Assembly: GCF_014637725.1 (NCBI RefSeq)
Contig: NZ_BMFC01000020.1
Location: 14,689-60,216 of the forward strand
Direction of reading: 5' to 3'
DNA: 45,528 bases
Source: Marivita lacus
Lineage (GTDB): Bacteria; Pseudomonadota; Alphaproteobacteria; Rhodobacterales; Rhodobacteraceae
Shown here piece by piece: positions 1 through 7,873 of this stretch. Under the pieces are notes generated by a model. It made no database searches and was not told the DNA's origin. It saw only the letters and a list, made by a program, of their open reading frames with translations. Within the stretch, counting starts at the first letter, position 1. The number at the start of each line of letters is the position of its first letter. The position numbers were made by a program, and so were the translations under genes.

Positions 1-13
1 GTGGCAGCTCGCG

Positions 14-394
14 TCAGACGCCGTCGCGGGCGATGATGCCGACGGCGGCAAGCTGGGCGAGCTTGGCGGTGATCTTGGTGCCGTCATCGACGGTGGCGCC
101 GTAGGCGAGGCCTGCGCGCGAGACGATCGAGGGGCCGCGCGCAACCACAATGCCCTCGGCATCGGCCAGCGTGGCATCGACGGCGTAGAGCAGAACGGCG
201 CTGGCGATCTGCGAACCGTCCGAGCCGGTTGCGGGCGACAGGGTGTATTTGCTGCTGGCGGTGATCTTGCCCAGCACGGAACCAACCGGGTAGGGTATGC
301 CTTGCAGCAGGGTGATCACCTCGCGGGTGTAGTTCGGATTGACCTCATATTTGAGGACATCGCCCATGCTGGGCTGTTCCGTCAGGACGGGCAT
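14..394 (-). CDS. Head decoration protein, lambda gpD-like
   Basis: A 126-residue protein of the size and position of phage lambda gpD, the trimeric protein that binds the outside of the expanded capsid lattice and stabilises it after DNA packaging. The sequence is rich in small and beta-forming residues, with a central stretch ending ASAVLLYAVDATLADAEG that matches the general layout of gpD/HDPD family proteins: a flexible N-terminus, then a beta core with a conserved G-x-V-L-G-K turn (residues about 37-43). It is the last complete gene of the leftward head module. The order portal, protease, decoration protein is exactly that of lambdoid head genes, so the major capsid gene should lie just beyond the left edge. 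The call rests on context and overall resemblance rather than on a catalytic motif. Confidence 0.75.
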   Translation of the reverse strand: MPVLTEQPSMGDVLKYEVNPNYTREVITLLQGIPYPVGSVLGKITASSKYTLSPATGSDGSQIASAVLLYAVDATLADAEGIVVARGPSIVSRAGLAYGATVDDGTKITAKLAQLAAVGIIARDGV

Positions 395-454
395 TGGTCA
401 GTCTCCATGTTGGTGGGAGGTTGGTAGGGGGTGGGTCGACCACCTGACGCTGGT

Positions 455-844
455 TCAGCGCTTTGCGTCATTCGCCGCCTTTCTGGCAGCGGCAATGATC
501 GGGCTGTCTTTGGCAGCAGCTGCGGCCGGGGCAGTGGCGATGATCTCCGCCGCATCGCTGCGTGCGGCAAGGTCCGCCAGAACGCGGGCACGCAGGGCTT
601 CGGGTTTGAGGCCCTTGGTGACGGCATCGGCGGCGTCGATCTGCACACCCAACCGGGCGGCCTGCGCACAGACCTGAGCCACCTCGGCCGCCTCGGTGCG
701 CACGGCGTCGGCAGTCATGGCGGTGGGCGCAGCATTGGCCGTCGTGGTCGGAGTTTCTGGCGCGGCCGCGATCGCGGGCGTTGCAACAGGAGGTGCAGAA
801 ACTGGTTCCGTTGTCTCTAGGGAAGTTTCAGGCGTGTTGGTCAT
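455..844 (-). CDS. Probable nested scaffold protein (Nu3-like internal start)
   Basis: An internal ATG (bases 842-844, reading MTNTPETS) lies in frame within the protease gene and is preceded by an AAAGGG purine run about eight bases upstream, a credible ribosome binding site. Starting there gives a 129-residue Ala/Pro/Thr-rich protein with a helical, charged C-terminus ending in a Lys/Arg tail, which is typical of head assembly scaffolds. Lambda makes its scaffold Nu3 from the same kind of in-frame start inside gene C. What is seen is the start, the SD-like run and the composition; that it is translated separately is inference. Confidence 0.5.
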   Translation of the reverse strand: MTNTPETSLETTEPVSAPPVATPAIAAAPETPTTTANAAPTAMTADAVRTEAAEVAQVCAQAARLGVQIDAADAVTKGLKPEALRARVLADLAARSDAAEIIATAPAAAAAKDSPIIAAARKAANDAKR

Positions 845-1786
845 CTGTGGACCCTTTCTGCTGGAGGACATGGTGTCGCGAGGGGCGGCGGCGAAAGCGC
901 GGAAGGCGGTGACGGGATCGGCGAGATCGTCGGCCAGACCGGCGGCGATGGCATCGGCCCCGCGGAACACCGCAGCTTCGGTGGCCAAGGCTGCAATTTG
1001 GGTCAGCCGATCCCCACGACCGGCAGCGACGGTTTCGGCGAAAAGGAATCGCACCACCTCCAACTCGCGCTGCATCTGATCGTGCACCGCCTCTGGTAGA
1101 GGCTGATACGGGTTCGCATCGACCTTGTGGGCACCGGCGTGGATCAGCGTGACCGCGATGCCCTTCTGGTCCAGCGCCCCGCTCATGTCGGTGTGCAGCG
1201 CCACCACTCCGATGCTGCCCACCGCCCCGGTGCGCGGCAGGATGATGCGGTCGGCCTGTGAGGCGAGGACATAGCCTGCCGACAGCGCATGTTCGGCGAC
1301 AAAGGCCTGCACCGGCTTCTGAGCCCGCGCCGCCCGAATCCGATCTGCCAGATCAAAGGCCCCCGCGACCTCCCCACCGAAGCTGTCGATGTCGAGCGCA
1401 ATGCCGCGCACGCCGGGATCGTCGAGAGCCGCGTGCAGCTGGGCCGCGATCCCCTCATAGGACGTCACGCCAGAGGATTGGCCGATCCACGCGCCGCGAT
1501 GCACCAGTGTGCCCGCGATTTCGATCACCGCGATGCCGTCGAGCAGCGCATAGGGCTGGGAGCCATTGCGCTGGTGACGCAATGCCAGATCAGTACCGAA
1601 GAGCGAGGCGCGGTTACCCGGAGTGGCTACTGTTGGATTGGATGCGTCGACGTCCAGCCCCAAAAAGGTGATCTCCTGGCCGGTGATGCGCGGCCCCAGC
1701 CCGGAAAGAAACGCCAGCGCCTTGGCCGGGTCAACCATCAAGGGTGTGTTGAAGGCGCGCTGCGCGATCTGGGCGTGGTGCATCAT
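455..1786 (-). CDS. Prohead protease, S49 (SppA/gpC) family with C-terminal scaffold region
   Basis: A 443-residue serine protease of the S49 (signal peptide peptidase A-like) family used by lambda-like phages to mature the prohead. The protease domain occupies about residues 70-300. It contains a G-G-x-V turn (IDSFGGEVAGA), the nucleophile-type context HALSAGY, and the lysine-bearing segment GAHKVDANPYQPL, which together give the Ser/Lys dyad expected of S49 enzymes. The last 130 residues are low-complexity Ala/Pro/Thr followed by a charged helix, the composition of a scaffold. The start overlaps the portal stop by 4 bases (ATGA), indicating translational coupling. By analogy with lambda C/Nu3, the C-terminal region can also be made alone from an internal start (see the nested feature). 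Confidence 0.85.
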   Translation of the reverse strand: MMHHAQIAQRAFNTPLMVDPAKALAFLSGLGPRITGQEITFLGLDVDASNPTVATPGNRASLFGTDLALRHQRNGSQPYALLDGIAVIEIAGTLVHRGAWIGQSSGVTSYEGIAAQLHAALDDPGVRGIALDIDSFGGEVAGAFDLADRIRAARAQKPVQAFVAEHALSAGYVLASQADRIILPRTGAVGSIGVVALHTDMSGALDQKGIAVTLIHAGAHKVDANPYQPLPEAVHDQMQRELEVVRFLFAETVAAGRGDRLTQIAALATEAAVFRGADAIAAGLADDLADPVTAFRAFAAAPRDTMSSSRKGPQMTNTPETSLETTEPVSAPPVATPAIAAAPETPTTTANAAPTAMTADAVRTEAAEVAQVCAQAARLGVQIDAADAVTKGLKPEALRARVLADLAARSDAAEIIATAPAAAAAKDSPIIAAARKAANDAKR

Positions 1787-3282
1787 GCGCCCTCCTTGGG
1801 GTCCGGTTCTTCATCGCCGGTCTCGTCGGCCTCGTCGTCCCTGCCGCTGTCCTGATCCCGATCTTTCGCCTCACCGGCGCCCGGCCCCTGCGCCGGCGAT
1901 CCGGGACGGCGGAAGTCGAGACCCAGCGCCAATTCTCTTTTGCGCTCGGCGGCGATCTCGCGGTCGACCTGTTCAGCGTCGTAGCCGCGCTCGGCCAGGG
2001 CTTGCGTGCGGGATTTCAGGCCTGCTTCGATCTGCAGGATCTCGGCCGAGGCGTCCTTCATCGGATCGATCCAGTCCCATTTGGTGGGCAGCCAGGCGCA
2101 GGCCTGATAGGACCGCCGCTGGCTGTCATAACCGGGCAGGTCCATCGCGCCCGACAGCACAGCCACGTCCATCCAGCGCACCCAGACGGCACGGCACAGC
2201 TGGTAGACCAGCACACCATGCTGCCAGGCCGAGATGCGGCGGCGGAACTCGATCAGGCTGATCCGCGTGTTGGAGAAGTTGCCCTTGGCCGTGTCCCCGG
2301 TCAGATAGCCGTAAGGAATGCCCAGCGCGGCGCTGATCTGCAGCAAGGTCCGGTACTGGAACGGCTCATAGGTGCCGCCCGAGTCCGGTGTGGCAGGGGT
2401 TGAGACATCCTCGCCGGGATCCAACCGCACCACCTGGCCGGGTTCGACCTCGAGATCCTCCTCGGTCGGCTCCAGCGGGGTTTCCGGCGCCGGTGAGGTG
2501 ATGAACATCGCAAACATCGCGGCGATCTTCTTTCGCTCCAGTTCGGCGTCGTCATAGAGGTCGAGCGTGAACAGCTTGACGATGGCGGCGGCAAACCGCG
2601 ACACGCCGCGCAGTTGGCCTGCCTCTACGGGGTCGAGGACATGGATCACGTCCGCGGCTGGCACGCGCACGGTTTCCCCTGCCAGCCCCGGATCGGTCAG
2701 ATCACCCGGATGGCGGCGCAGGAAGTGATAGGCGACACGGCGGCCGATGCCGTCAAACTCGATGCCCTGTCGGATCAGACCTGCACCGGGCAGGGTGCGG
2801 TTCATGTCGAGCGGCAGCATCTCAGTTGGCAGCATCTGAAGTTGCAGGGGCACCGTCAGACCGTCTTCGGCCCGGCGCGGCCGGATGCGGATGAAGACCT
2901 CGCCCGACAGGAAGACCTCGCGCGCGGCACGACGCTGCAGCCCGTAGAAATCCGTCAGCCCCTCGGCGTCGGCATCGTCGGTCCAGGCCAGCCACAACGC
3001 CTGCAGCTGTTCCTTCAGCGCCGCATCGGCAATCGACGACGACGGCTTGATCCCATCGCCAACGACATTGCTGGCGAAGGATTCCACGGCATTGGCGGCA
3101 TAGCCATTGTTCCGCACCAGCCAGCGCGCGCGGGCGGTGATGGTGTCGCCCGAGGCGGCGATCAGCGTGTTCACATGGGCGCGGCTGGCGCGGAACCCGC
3201 GCAGGCGACGATGGGCTTGTGCGGCATCAAACCCGCCGATGATGCTGCCGATGCGCTGGCGGAAAGCGTCGAATGCCATCAC
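1783..3282 (-). CDS. Phage portal protein, lambda gpB family
   Basis: A 499-residue portal protein. Twelve copies form the ring at the unique capsid vertex through which DNA is packaged and ejected. The N-terminus (QRIGSIIGGFDAAQAHRRLRG, then ARARWLVRNNGYAANAVES) and the middle (DVIHVLDPVEAGQLRGVSR, later LGIPYGYLTGD) are characteristic of the lambda-type portal family, and the length matches. The C-terminal 60 residues are acidic and low-complexity (DRDQDSGRDDEADETGDEE), a tail common in these proteins. It overlaps both neighbours by 4 bases (the gpW-like gene upstream and the protease downstream), so the head genes form one coupled operon read leftward. Confidence 0.92.
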   Translation of the reverse strand: MMAFDAFRQRIGSIIGGFDAAQAHRRLRGFRASRAHVNTLIAASGDTITARARWLVRNNGYAANAVESFASNVVGDGIKPSSSIADAALKEQLQALWLAWTDDADAEGLTDFYGLQRRAAREVFLSGEVFIRIRPRRAEDGLTVPLQLQMLPTEMLPLDMNRTLPGAGLIRQGIEFDGIGRRVAYHFLRRHPGDLTDPGLAGETVRVPAADVIHVLDPVEAGQLRGVSRFAAAIVKLFTLDLYDDAELERKKIAAMFAMFITSPAPETPLEPTEEDLEVEPGQVVRLDPGEDVSTPATPDSGGTYEPFQYRTLLQISAALGIPYGYLTGDTAKGNFSNTRISLIEFRRRISAWQHGVLVYQLCRAVWVRWMDVAVLSGAMDLPGYDSQRRSYQACAWLPTKWDWIDPMKDASAEILQIEAGLKSRTQALAERGYDAEQVDREIAAERKRELALGLDFRRPGSPAQGPGAGEAKDRDQDSGRDDEADETGDEEPDPKEGA

Positions 3283-3494
3283 AGGCCCTTCGTGGCGACA
3301 GTGCCCCAGCGCCGACGACGTGGCGTGCCGGATGTGGCCGTGGCAATGCGGGTTTCCAGATCGGCGATGGCATTCGCCAGTTCCACGTCCGAGCCGTAGG
3401 TGATGCTCTTGCCGTCATAGCTGACCGAGCGGACACCTGCGTACCGCGCCTCCTGCAGGGCGGCCAGAAGCGCACGCATCCGTTCCAGATCCAT
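3279..3494 (-). CDS. Head-tail joining protein, gpW-like
   Basis: A 71-residue protein between large terminase and portal, the position of gpW in lambda-like phages. gpW-type proteins fit under the portal and are needed for tail attachment. The N-terminal helix (LERMRALLAALQEARYAGV), the short beta hairpin (SVSYDGKSITYGS) and the second helix (ELANAIADLETRIA) match the small alpha-beta-alpha gpW plan, and the basic C-terminus ending in GTVATKGL is usual for this family in alphaproteobacterial prophages. The stop overlaps the portal start by 4 bases, and the start follows the terminase stop by one base. Confidence 0.8.
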   Translation of the reverse strand: MDLERMRALLAALQEARYAGVRSVSYDGKSITYGSDVELANAIADLETRIATATSGTPRRRRWGTVATKGL

Positions 3495-3495
3495 C

Positions 3496-5535
3496 TCAGT
3501 CCCTCATGAAGTTCGGTGTGTAAGCCCGGCGTTTGCGCCGGGGAGTGGTCGGTGTTCCAGCCTTTGGCGGGGTGGGCGCCACCGGTTCAATTGCCATGGT
3601 GGGCTGTGGCGCCGGTCGGGTTTCCACTCCGGCCTGCGCTTCCAGCCGTCGCCAGGTCGCTTCGTCCCAGCGGTCCGCGCCCATGATCCAGGCTGCCGCC
3701 CGCGCATAGACGCGGGTGTCCAGGGCCTCGTTGCGTTCCCGCATCTTCTGCCATTCGGGATGCGCGTAGCCGCGCTTGTTGCGCACGGTGACCAGTTGTT
3801 CGGCCACAAGCTGTTTCAGCCATTCGGTGTCGATCCAGTCGGGCAGATGCACAGTGCCGGGGGCGTCGAGCACGCCCAGCGCGCGGTCTTCGTCCGACGG
3901 GCGTTCCAGCCGCAGGAAGCGGTAGGTCTCGGTCTTGAAGGTGGCGGTGGCCACCGACCACAGCCGCGCACCCCGGCGCAGACGTTTGCCGCCAATGGTG
4001 GCATCGACAAAGGTCGGGCCCGAAACCGGTGTGGCGCGGTTGAAGCCTTCCAGACCCTTGATCGGAGCCACTTGGTCGAAGCCCTGCTTGCGCGCCCATG
4101 CGTAAACCGCCGGGGCCTCGTAGCCGGTGTCGATGGCCAGCTTGCCGATCACCATCACAGCGCCATTGGCGCAGGCCCATGTGCGGCCCAGCAACGCGGT
4201 CAGCTTGTCCCAACAGGCCGGATCGTCAGGGCCGCCGGAAATGACGATATGATCGACCAGCCAGGACTCGAGGCCCCGGCCCCAGGCCCAGACATCGACC
4301 TCGATGCGGTCTTTCTGCACATCGACGCCCGCCGTCAGGAACAGACCGCCGACGGGGATCTGCACGCCAGCGTAGCTTTCGCGCCGTTCGGCCAGCCGCT
4401 GCCATTCTGGCGCATCGCCCGACTCGACCCATGTCTCGCCCAGAAGCGTGTTGCGCGCCGCGCGCAGCATCTCCTCGGAACCCTGCGCTGCCAACCAGTC
4501 CCGCGCGATCTGGCCCCAGCTTTTCCAGCCCAGTGGCGAATAGAGCGCCGAGATGTGAAAGCCGATGGAATGGGGGTCAGCGGAAACGGCGGTCGCGCGC
4601 CACTCTCCGTTCTCCAGCATCTGCGTCTTGTGATGCTCGGCGATGGGCGTCTCGCAGCCCTCGCAGTGGTACGCCGCCGTGTCTGGTCGACCCTTGTCCC
4701 AGCGCAGTCGCTCGAACTGCAGCCATTGCATCGCCCCGCAATGCGGACAGGGCACGAAGTACCGCCGCTGGTCCGAAGCCTCGAACTCCCGCTCGATGCG
4801 GGATAACCCCCGGATCGTGGGTGTCGAGACCATGAACACCTTGCGCCGGTGCGAGAAGGTGGTGGTGCGCGCCTCGGCCAGCGTGACCGGATCGCCTTCC
4901 TCATCTGCCGAGGCTGGATACGCATCGACCTCGTCGAGAAAGATATAGCGCGCAGGCATCGACCGCAGGCCGGTCGCCGAGTTGGCCCCAGTGAGCACCA
5001 GGATGCCGCCCGGAAACTCCTTGGACAGCATTGAATTGCCCGCGTCCCGCGACCGGGCCGGATTGACCCGCTCGCGCAGGGCAGGGCTTTCCGCAATCAG
5101 CGGGTCAAGCCGCCCACGTGAGGTGCGCTTTGCCATCTCGACTGTCGGCAGGACCGCCAGCATCGGCCCCGGCGCGTGGTGGATCACAAAGCCGATCCAA
5201 TTGTTGCCAGCTTCCGTCGCACCCACCTGTGCGGCCTTCATGAAGCTGATCCGCTGCGCCGGGTGGCGAGGGCTGAGCGCATCCATGATCTCGCGCAGAT
5301 AGGGCGCGCGGGCAGTGCGATATCGCCCCGGCTCGGCTGCGGCCCGTGACGACAGCCAGCGATGGGCATCTGCCCATTCCGATACCGTGAGGTTCGGATC
5401 GGGGCGCATCCCGCGGCACCAGACCCGCAGGATGTCCTCGGCCCCGTCAAACCCGAGATCGAGATCGGCGGTCAGGTCATCGCTATCCGAGCGAGACCCG
5501 GAGATCGGCGAGGGCGTCGAGTTGCGCTCTGACAT
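3496..5535 (-). CDS. Terminase large subunit, gpA family
   Basis: A 679-residue packaging motor and nuclease that cuts concatemeric phage DNA and pumps it into the prohead. The N-terminal ATPase has an atypical Walker A-like segment MKAAQVGATEAG (about residues 98-110), as usual in gpA terminases, and a Walker B segment RYIFLDEVDAYP (about 200). A CPHC...CEGC cysteine pair set (about 270-300) is the family's zinc-ribbon-like insertion. The C-terminal RNase H-like nuclease begins at AGVDVQKDRIEVDVWAWG (about 415), with its first acidic residues visible. The length is typical for the family. The start codon lies 53 bases inside the end of the small terminase gene, so the two subunits are probably translated together. 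Confidence 0.95.
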   Translation of the reverse strand: MSERNSTPSPISGSRSDSDDLTADLDLGFDGAEDILRVWCRGMRPDPNLTVSEWADAHRWLSSRAAAEPGRYRTARAPYLREIMDALSPRHPAQRISFMKAAQVGATEAGNNWIGFVIHHAPGPMLAVLPTVEMAKRTSRGRLDPLIAESPALRERVNPARSRDAGNSMLSKEFPGGILVLTGANSATGLRSMPARYIFLDEVDAYPASADEEGDPVTLAEARTTTFSHRRKVFMVSTPTIRGLSRIEREFEASDQRRYFVPCPHCGAMQWLQFERLRWDKGRPDTAAYHCEGCETPIAEHHKTQMLENGEWRATAVSADPHSIGFHISALYSPLGWKSWGQIARDWLAAQGSEEMLRAARNTLLGETWVESGDAPEWQRLAERRESYAGVQIPVGGLFLTAGVDVQKDRIEVDVWAWGRGLESWLVDHIVISGGPDDPACWDKLTALLGRTWACANGAVMVIGKLAIDTGYEAPAVYAWARKQGFDQVAPIKGLEGFNRATPVSGPTFVDATIGGKRLRRGARLWSVATATFKTETYRFLRLERPSDEDRALGVLDAPGTVHLPDWIDTEWLKQLVAEQLVTVRNKRGYAHPEWQKMRERNEALDTRVYARAAAWIMGADRWDEATWRRLEAQAGVETRPAPQPTMAIEPVAPTPPKAGTPTTPRRKRRAYTPNFMRD

Positions 5536-6019
5536 GGGTTTCCAGCACCCTCTGCAGGATCGCGGCCTCGATCGTCACCGGAACACCCGCTTGCTTTTCC
5601 ACCTCCATGGCCACTTCGGCCGCCATCAGTGCCGCAACCCGGGATGGCCATGTGATCCAGACATCGCGTTCCTGTCGCGCGAGGCGAAAGACCAGCGTTT
5701 CCGCCCGGGCCCGGTCGACCAGCGTGCCTTTCCGCTTCTGGATTGCCAGCTGGCGTTCCTGCGCCTGGTACACCGTCAGCGCGGTGCGGGCCTTCAGATA
5801 GGACGAGCTGTCGGCGGGACCGCTGAAGCCGCTATCGCTTCCGGTGCTGCGGCGCTGCTGGTCCGGGTCGGTCATCTCGGTCCGCCGCACGTCGGACGCG
5901 GCGGCGTTGATCGAGCCGTCGCCGTAGACCACCAGCCGCCCGGTCTTGCGCGCTTTCTGGATCGCCCCGCGCGACAGGCCGGAATGGGCGGAATACTCCC
6001 GCTCGGACATACCTTCCAT
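5483..6019 (-). CDS. Terminase small subunit, Nu1-like
   Basis: A 178-residue protein immediately upstream of, and overlapping, the large terminase. Small terminases bind the packaging site and recruit the motor. The N-terminus carries a helix-turn-helix (SEREYSAHSGLSRGAIQKARKTGRL) like the winged HTH of lambda Nu1. The middle is a coiled region (YLKARTALTVYQAQERQLAIQKRKGTLVD), the typical dimerisation segment, and the C-terminus (ETHVRAQLDALADLRVSLG) would contact the large subunit. It starts the leftward head operon. The start chosen gives MEGMSERE; an alternative is the second Met three codons in. Confidence 0.85.
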   Translation of the reverse strand: MEGMSEREYSAHSGLSRGAIQKARKTGRLVVYGDGSINAAASDVRRTEMTDPDQQRRSTGSDSGFSGPADSSSYLKARTALTVYQAQERQLAIQKRKGTLVDRARAETLVFRLARQERDVWITWPSRVAALMAAEVAMEVEKQAGVPVTIEAAILQRVLETHVRAQLDALADLRVSLG

Positions 6020-6095
6020 AACGATTGGTCTGCCCTCAAGATATTGGAATTAAATGGAAATATAGGTCTTATTCAGTTGATTACACTCCAGCTTG

Positions 6096-6154
6096 GAGCG
6101 ATTCTGGCTGCAGGAAAACGATGCAACTCAGCCAAGGACGACACCGCCATGACC
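6096..6154 (+). promoter_or_regulatory. Duplicated leader, copy A, before the DUF6900-type gene
   Basis: Bases 6096-6154 align with 6653-6710 over their whole length: GAGCGAT, ten variable bases, GGAAAACGATGCAACTCA, an AGG Shine-Dalgarno core, then GACACCGCCATGACC. The copy ends at the start codon of the following gene. Two unrelated small genes sharing one leader suggests a common promoter, operator or translational control element. No clear -35/-10 pair could be assigned within it. Confidence 0.55.
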
Positions 6155-6352
6155 ACCAAGACCGCCCCCGTGAAAGCTCCCAGCGAAACCCTGCTTCTGG
6201 AGATCGCAGCAAAGCATTTCCATACGATCGAGACGCTGGAGACCCGCAACAGCGACCGTCTGGATTTCCACGATGTGGCGGTCTGGGCGATCCGCGCCGC
6301 CTTGGCCGAGGCTTACGCCGCTGGCGTCGCTGCCGCTGCTGCGAAGCGCTGA
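6149..6352 (+). CDS. Small phage protein, DUF6900-like
   Basis: A 67-residue protein beginning MTTKTAPVKAPSETLL. The core, LLEIAAKHFHTIETLETRNSD followed by RLDFHDVAVWAIRAALAEAYAAG, matches my memory of the DUF6900 family found in many phages and plasmids, whose function is unknown. It is preceded by an AGG-type ribosome binding site inside the duplicated leader. It is the first of several short rightward genes on the side of the prophage away from the head operon, with which it shares a divergent region (6020-6148). It ends in an Ala-rich helix. The family name is recalled, not searched. Confidence 0.7.
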   Translation: MTTKTAPVKAPSETLLLEIAAKHFHTIETLETRNSDRLDFHDVAVWAIRAALAEAYAAGVAAAAAKR

Positions 6353-6366
6353 AGGAGGGCAGGGAC

Positions 6367-6588
6367 ATGACCATGGCAACCACTACGATCCGCATCGACA
6401 TCGACACGCTGCCCCATCAGTTTGACCGCTCGCGCCCCGATGCTGTCGCCGAATTCATCGAGGCCGCGCTGCGCGAGGACGGGATCACCGCCGAAGCCTC
6501 GGACGTGATTTCGCACATCAAGATCGAATTGCCGACCACGCAGCTGGCTGCTGCCAGCGCCGTTTTGGTCGATCTGCAGCTGATTTGA
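6367..6588 (+). CDS. Small protein of unknown function
   Basis: A 73-residue protein starting MTMATTTIRIDIDTL, 14 bases after the preceding stop, with a good GGAGG ribosome binding site upstream. It alternates beta strand and helix (TIRIDIDTL, DAVAEFIEAALREDG, then DVISHIKIELP), giving an overall acidic small domain. I do not recognise the family. Its spacing to the DUF6900-like gene indicates co-transcription. Confidence 0.6.
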   Translation: MTMATTTIRIDIDTLPHQFDRSRPDAVAEFIEAALREDGITAEASDVISHIKIELPTTQLAAASAVLVDLQLI

Positions 6589-6652
6589 AGTCGCCAGTAT
6601 AATCATAAAGAACTGATATTGCTCGGATTTACCTACGCTAATCGGCCCGTCA

Positions 6653-6710
6653 GAGCGATGGTTCTTGTACGGAAACGATGCAACTCACGTTAGGGAGACA
6701 CGCCATGACC
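6653..6710 (+). promoter_or_regulatory. Duplicated leader, copy B, before the 89-aa gene
   Basis: This is the second copy of the leader described at 6096-6154, sharing GAGCGAT, then GGAAACGATGCAACTCA, an AGGGAG Shine-Dalgarno and GACACGCCATGACC. It differs from copy A mainly in a ten-base spacer and four bases just before the ribosome binding site. The 5' ATG within GATGCAACTCA is in frame with the gene here but not in copy A, so it is probably not the real start. Confidence 0.55.
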
Positions 6711-6974
6711 CACCTTAACCCGATCACCGCACCCCGCCACCAGCTGCGCGCCGAAAAGGCGCGACGCAACCGCGAAGCCGCCCTGAACGCCTTCATTGGC
6801 AAGAAGGCCGAGATCGACGAGATGCTCTCCCGCCTGCAAGCGCTCAGCGACGACCATTTCAACTGCCACCCCGACGAAGCTGGCTGGGCGATGGTCGGCA
6901 CCCTCGAGCACTACGCCGGGCTGCTCAAGCGCATCACCGACAGCGCTTTCGGCGAAGGCGAACACGTCAAATAA
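6705..6974 (+). CDS. Small phage protein of unknown function
   Basis: An 89-residue protein starting MTHLNPITAPRHQLRAEKAR, chosen because an AGGGAG ribosome binding site lies about nine bases upstream; a longer form would start nine codons earlier. It is predicted mostly helical, with a basic N-terminus and a C-terminal part (GWAMVGTLEHYAGLLKRITD). No catalytic motif is seen and I do not assign a family. Context: the small rightward accessory genes of the prophage. Confidence 0.6.
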   Translation: MTHLNPITAPRHQLRAEKARRNREAALNAFIGKKAEIDEMLSRLQALSDDHFNCHPDEAGWAMVGTLEHYAGLLKRITDSAFGEGEHVK

Positions 6975-6996
6975 ACCGATCACGCGCTGTGACTTG

Positions 6997-7015
6997 GCCC
7001 GCCACCATGGCGGGC
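6997..7015 (+). terminator. GC-rich hairpin between small phage genes
   Basis: A perfect inverted repeat GCCCGCC-ACCAT-GGCGGGC lies between the 89-aa gene and the DUF3489 gene. The stem is strong but is followed only by TTGCC rather than a run of T, so it may be an attenuator or mRNA-stabilising hairpin rather than a full intrinsic terminator. Confidence 0.45.
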
Positions 7016-7072
7016 TTGCCTCGGTAGAAGGCCGTGCAATCCCGTGCCGCCTGAACAGAACCGGAGGCCCAA

Positions 7073-7603
7073 ATGCCCAAACTCACCGACACGCAAACCA
7101 TCATCCTCAGCGCTGCCGCCCAGCGCCCCGACAACATCGCCCTGCCGCTGCCCAAGGGGCTGCACGGCGCCGCCGCGAAAAAGGTCGTCGACATTATGAT
7201 CGGGCGCGGCTGGCTCGAGGAGGTCGACGCCAACCTGCAAAAGGGCGAACCACTCTGGCGGGAGACCGGCGATGGTCATGGCACCACGCTGATCGCCACC
7301 GCGGACGGACTTGAGGCCATCGGGATCGAGCCAGTGGTGGTCCGGACCATGGCTGCGATCCGCAAACACAGAGACGAACCGCCAGCACCCAAGCGGCCGA
7401 TACCGCGTGCTGGCACAAAACAGGCGATGCTCATCGAGATGCTGCAACGTCCCGAAGGCGCGGCCATTGCCGAGATCGTCGAAGCGACGGGCTGGCAGTC
7501 GCATACGGCGAGAGGAGCCATGTCGGGAGCTCTGAAGAAGCTCGGGCTGGTTGTGACCTCGGCGAAGGTAGAGGAACGTGGGCGCGTGTATCGTATCAGC
7601 TGA
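7073..7603 (+). CDS. DUF3489-like protein
   Basis: A 176-residue protein with two winged-helix-like halves. The N-terminal part (TDTQTIILSAAAQRPDNIALPLP) resembles a module that recurs in phage and plasmid proteins. The C-terminal part (GTKQAMLIEMLQRPEGAAIAEIVEATGWQSHTARGAMSG and AL KKLGL) matches the DUF3489 signature, a predicted HTH of unknown role. It ends in a beta wing (VEERGRVYRIS). A DNA-binding, possibly regulatory, role is inferred from the fold only. A GGAGG-type ribosome binding site precedes the ATG. It is common in Rhodobacteraceae prophages, by recollection. Confidence 0.7.
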   Translation: MPKLTDTQTIILSAAAQRPDNIALPLPKGLHGAAAKKVVDIMIGRGWLEEVDANLQKGEPLWRETGDGHGTTLIATADGLEAIGIEPVVVRTMAAIRKHRDEPPAPKRPIPRAGTKQAMLIEMLQRPEGAAIAEIVEATGWQSHTARGAMSGALKKLGLVVTSAKVEERGRVYRIS

Positions 7604-7634
7604 ACGCGGCGCAAGGGAGGATCGATCAACGGCC

Positions 7635-7829
7635 TCACCGACGCGATTTATCATGACCCTGCAGTTCAGCAGACATCCTGAATGCTGAACGCGCTTTTTC
7701 CGTCATCCCGAACCTCGCCACATAATCTGCCAGAGCATCTTCGAATTCGATGATGCAAGCCTGCATTCTGGCGCGTTCGTCGTCAGAGGAATTCTCGTCT
7801 GCGCCAATTGTCATAGCGGTTCCCGACAC
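7635..7829 (-). CDS. Possible small protein
   Basis: A 64-residue frame between the DUF3489 gene and the methylase pair. The first possible start is GTG; an ATG five codons later has a GGGAA run six bases upstream and is the better start. The protein is acidic at the N-terminus and helical (QACIIEFEDALADYVARFG). Its plausible amino acid composition, and the lack of a competing gene on the other strand, are the only support. Confidence 0.35.
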   Translation of the reverse strand: MSGTAMTIGADENSSDDERARMQACIIEFEDALADYVARFGMTEKARSAFRMSAELQGHDKSRR

Positions 7830-7873
7830 AAGTGTGGCCTTACTTTACCTCGCATTCGGTTTTCAGAAAACGG

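Noticed and set aside
2614-3399. Long rightward open frame opposite the portal gene
   Set aside because: It mirrors the GC-rich portal gene on the other strand, has no ribosome binding site and no recognisable domain.
3760-4806. 348-codon rightward open frame opposite the large terminase
   Set aside because: It is antisense to a terminase with clear motifs. His/Gln/Arg-rich composition is typical of a shadow frame in GC-rich DNA.
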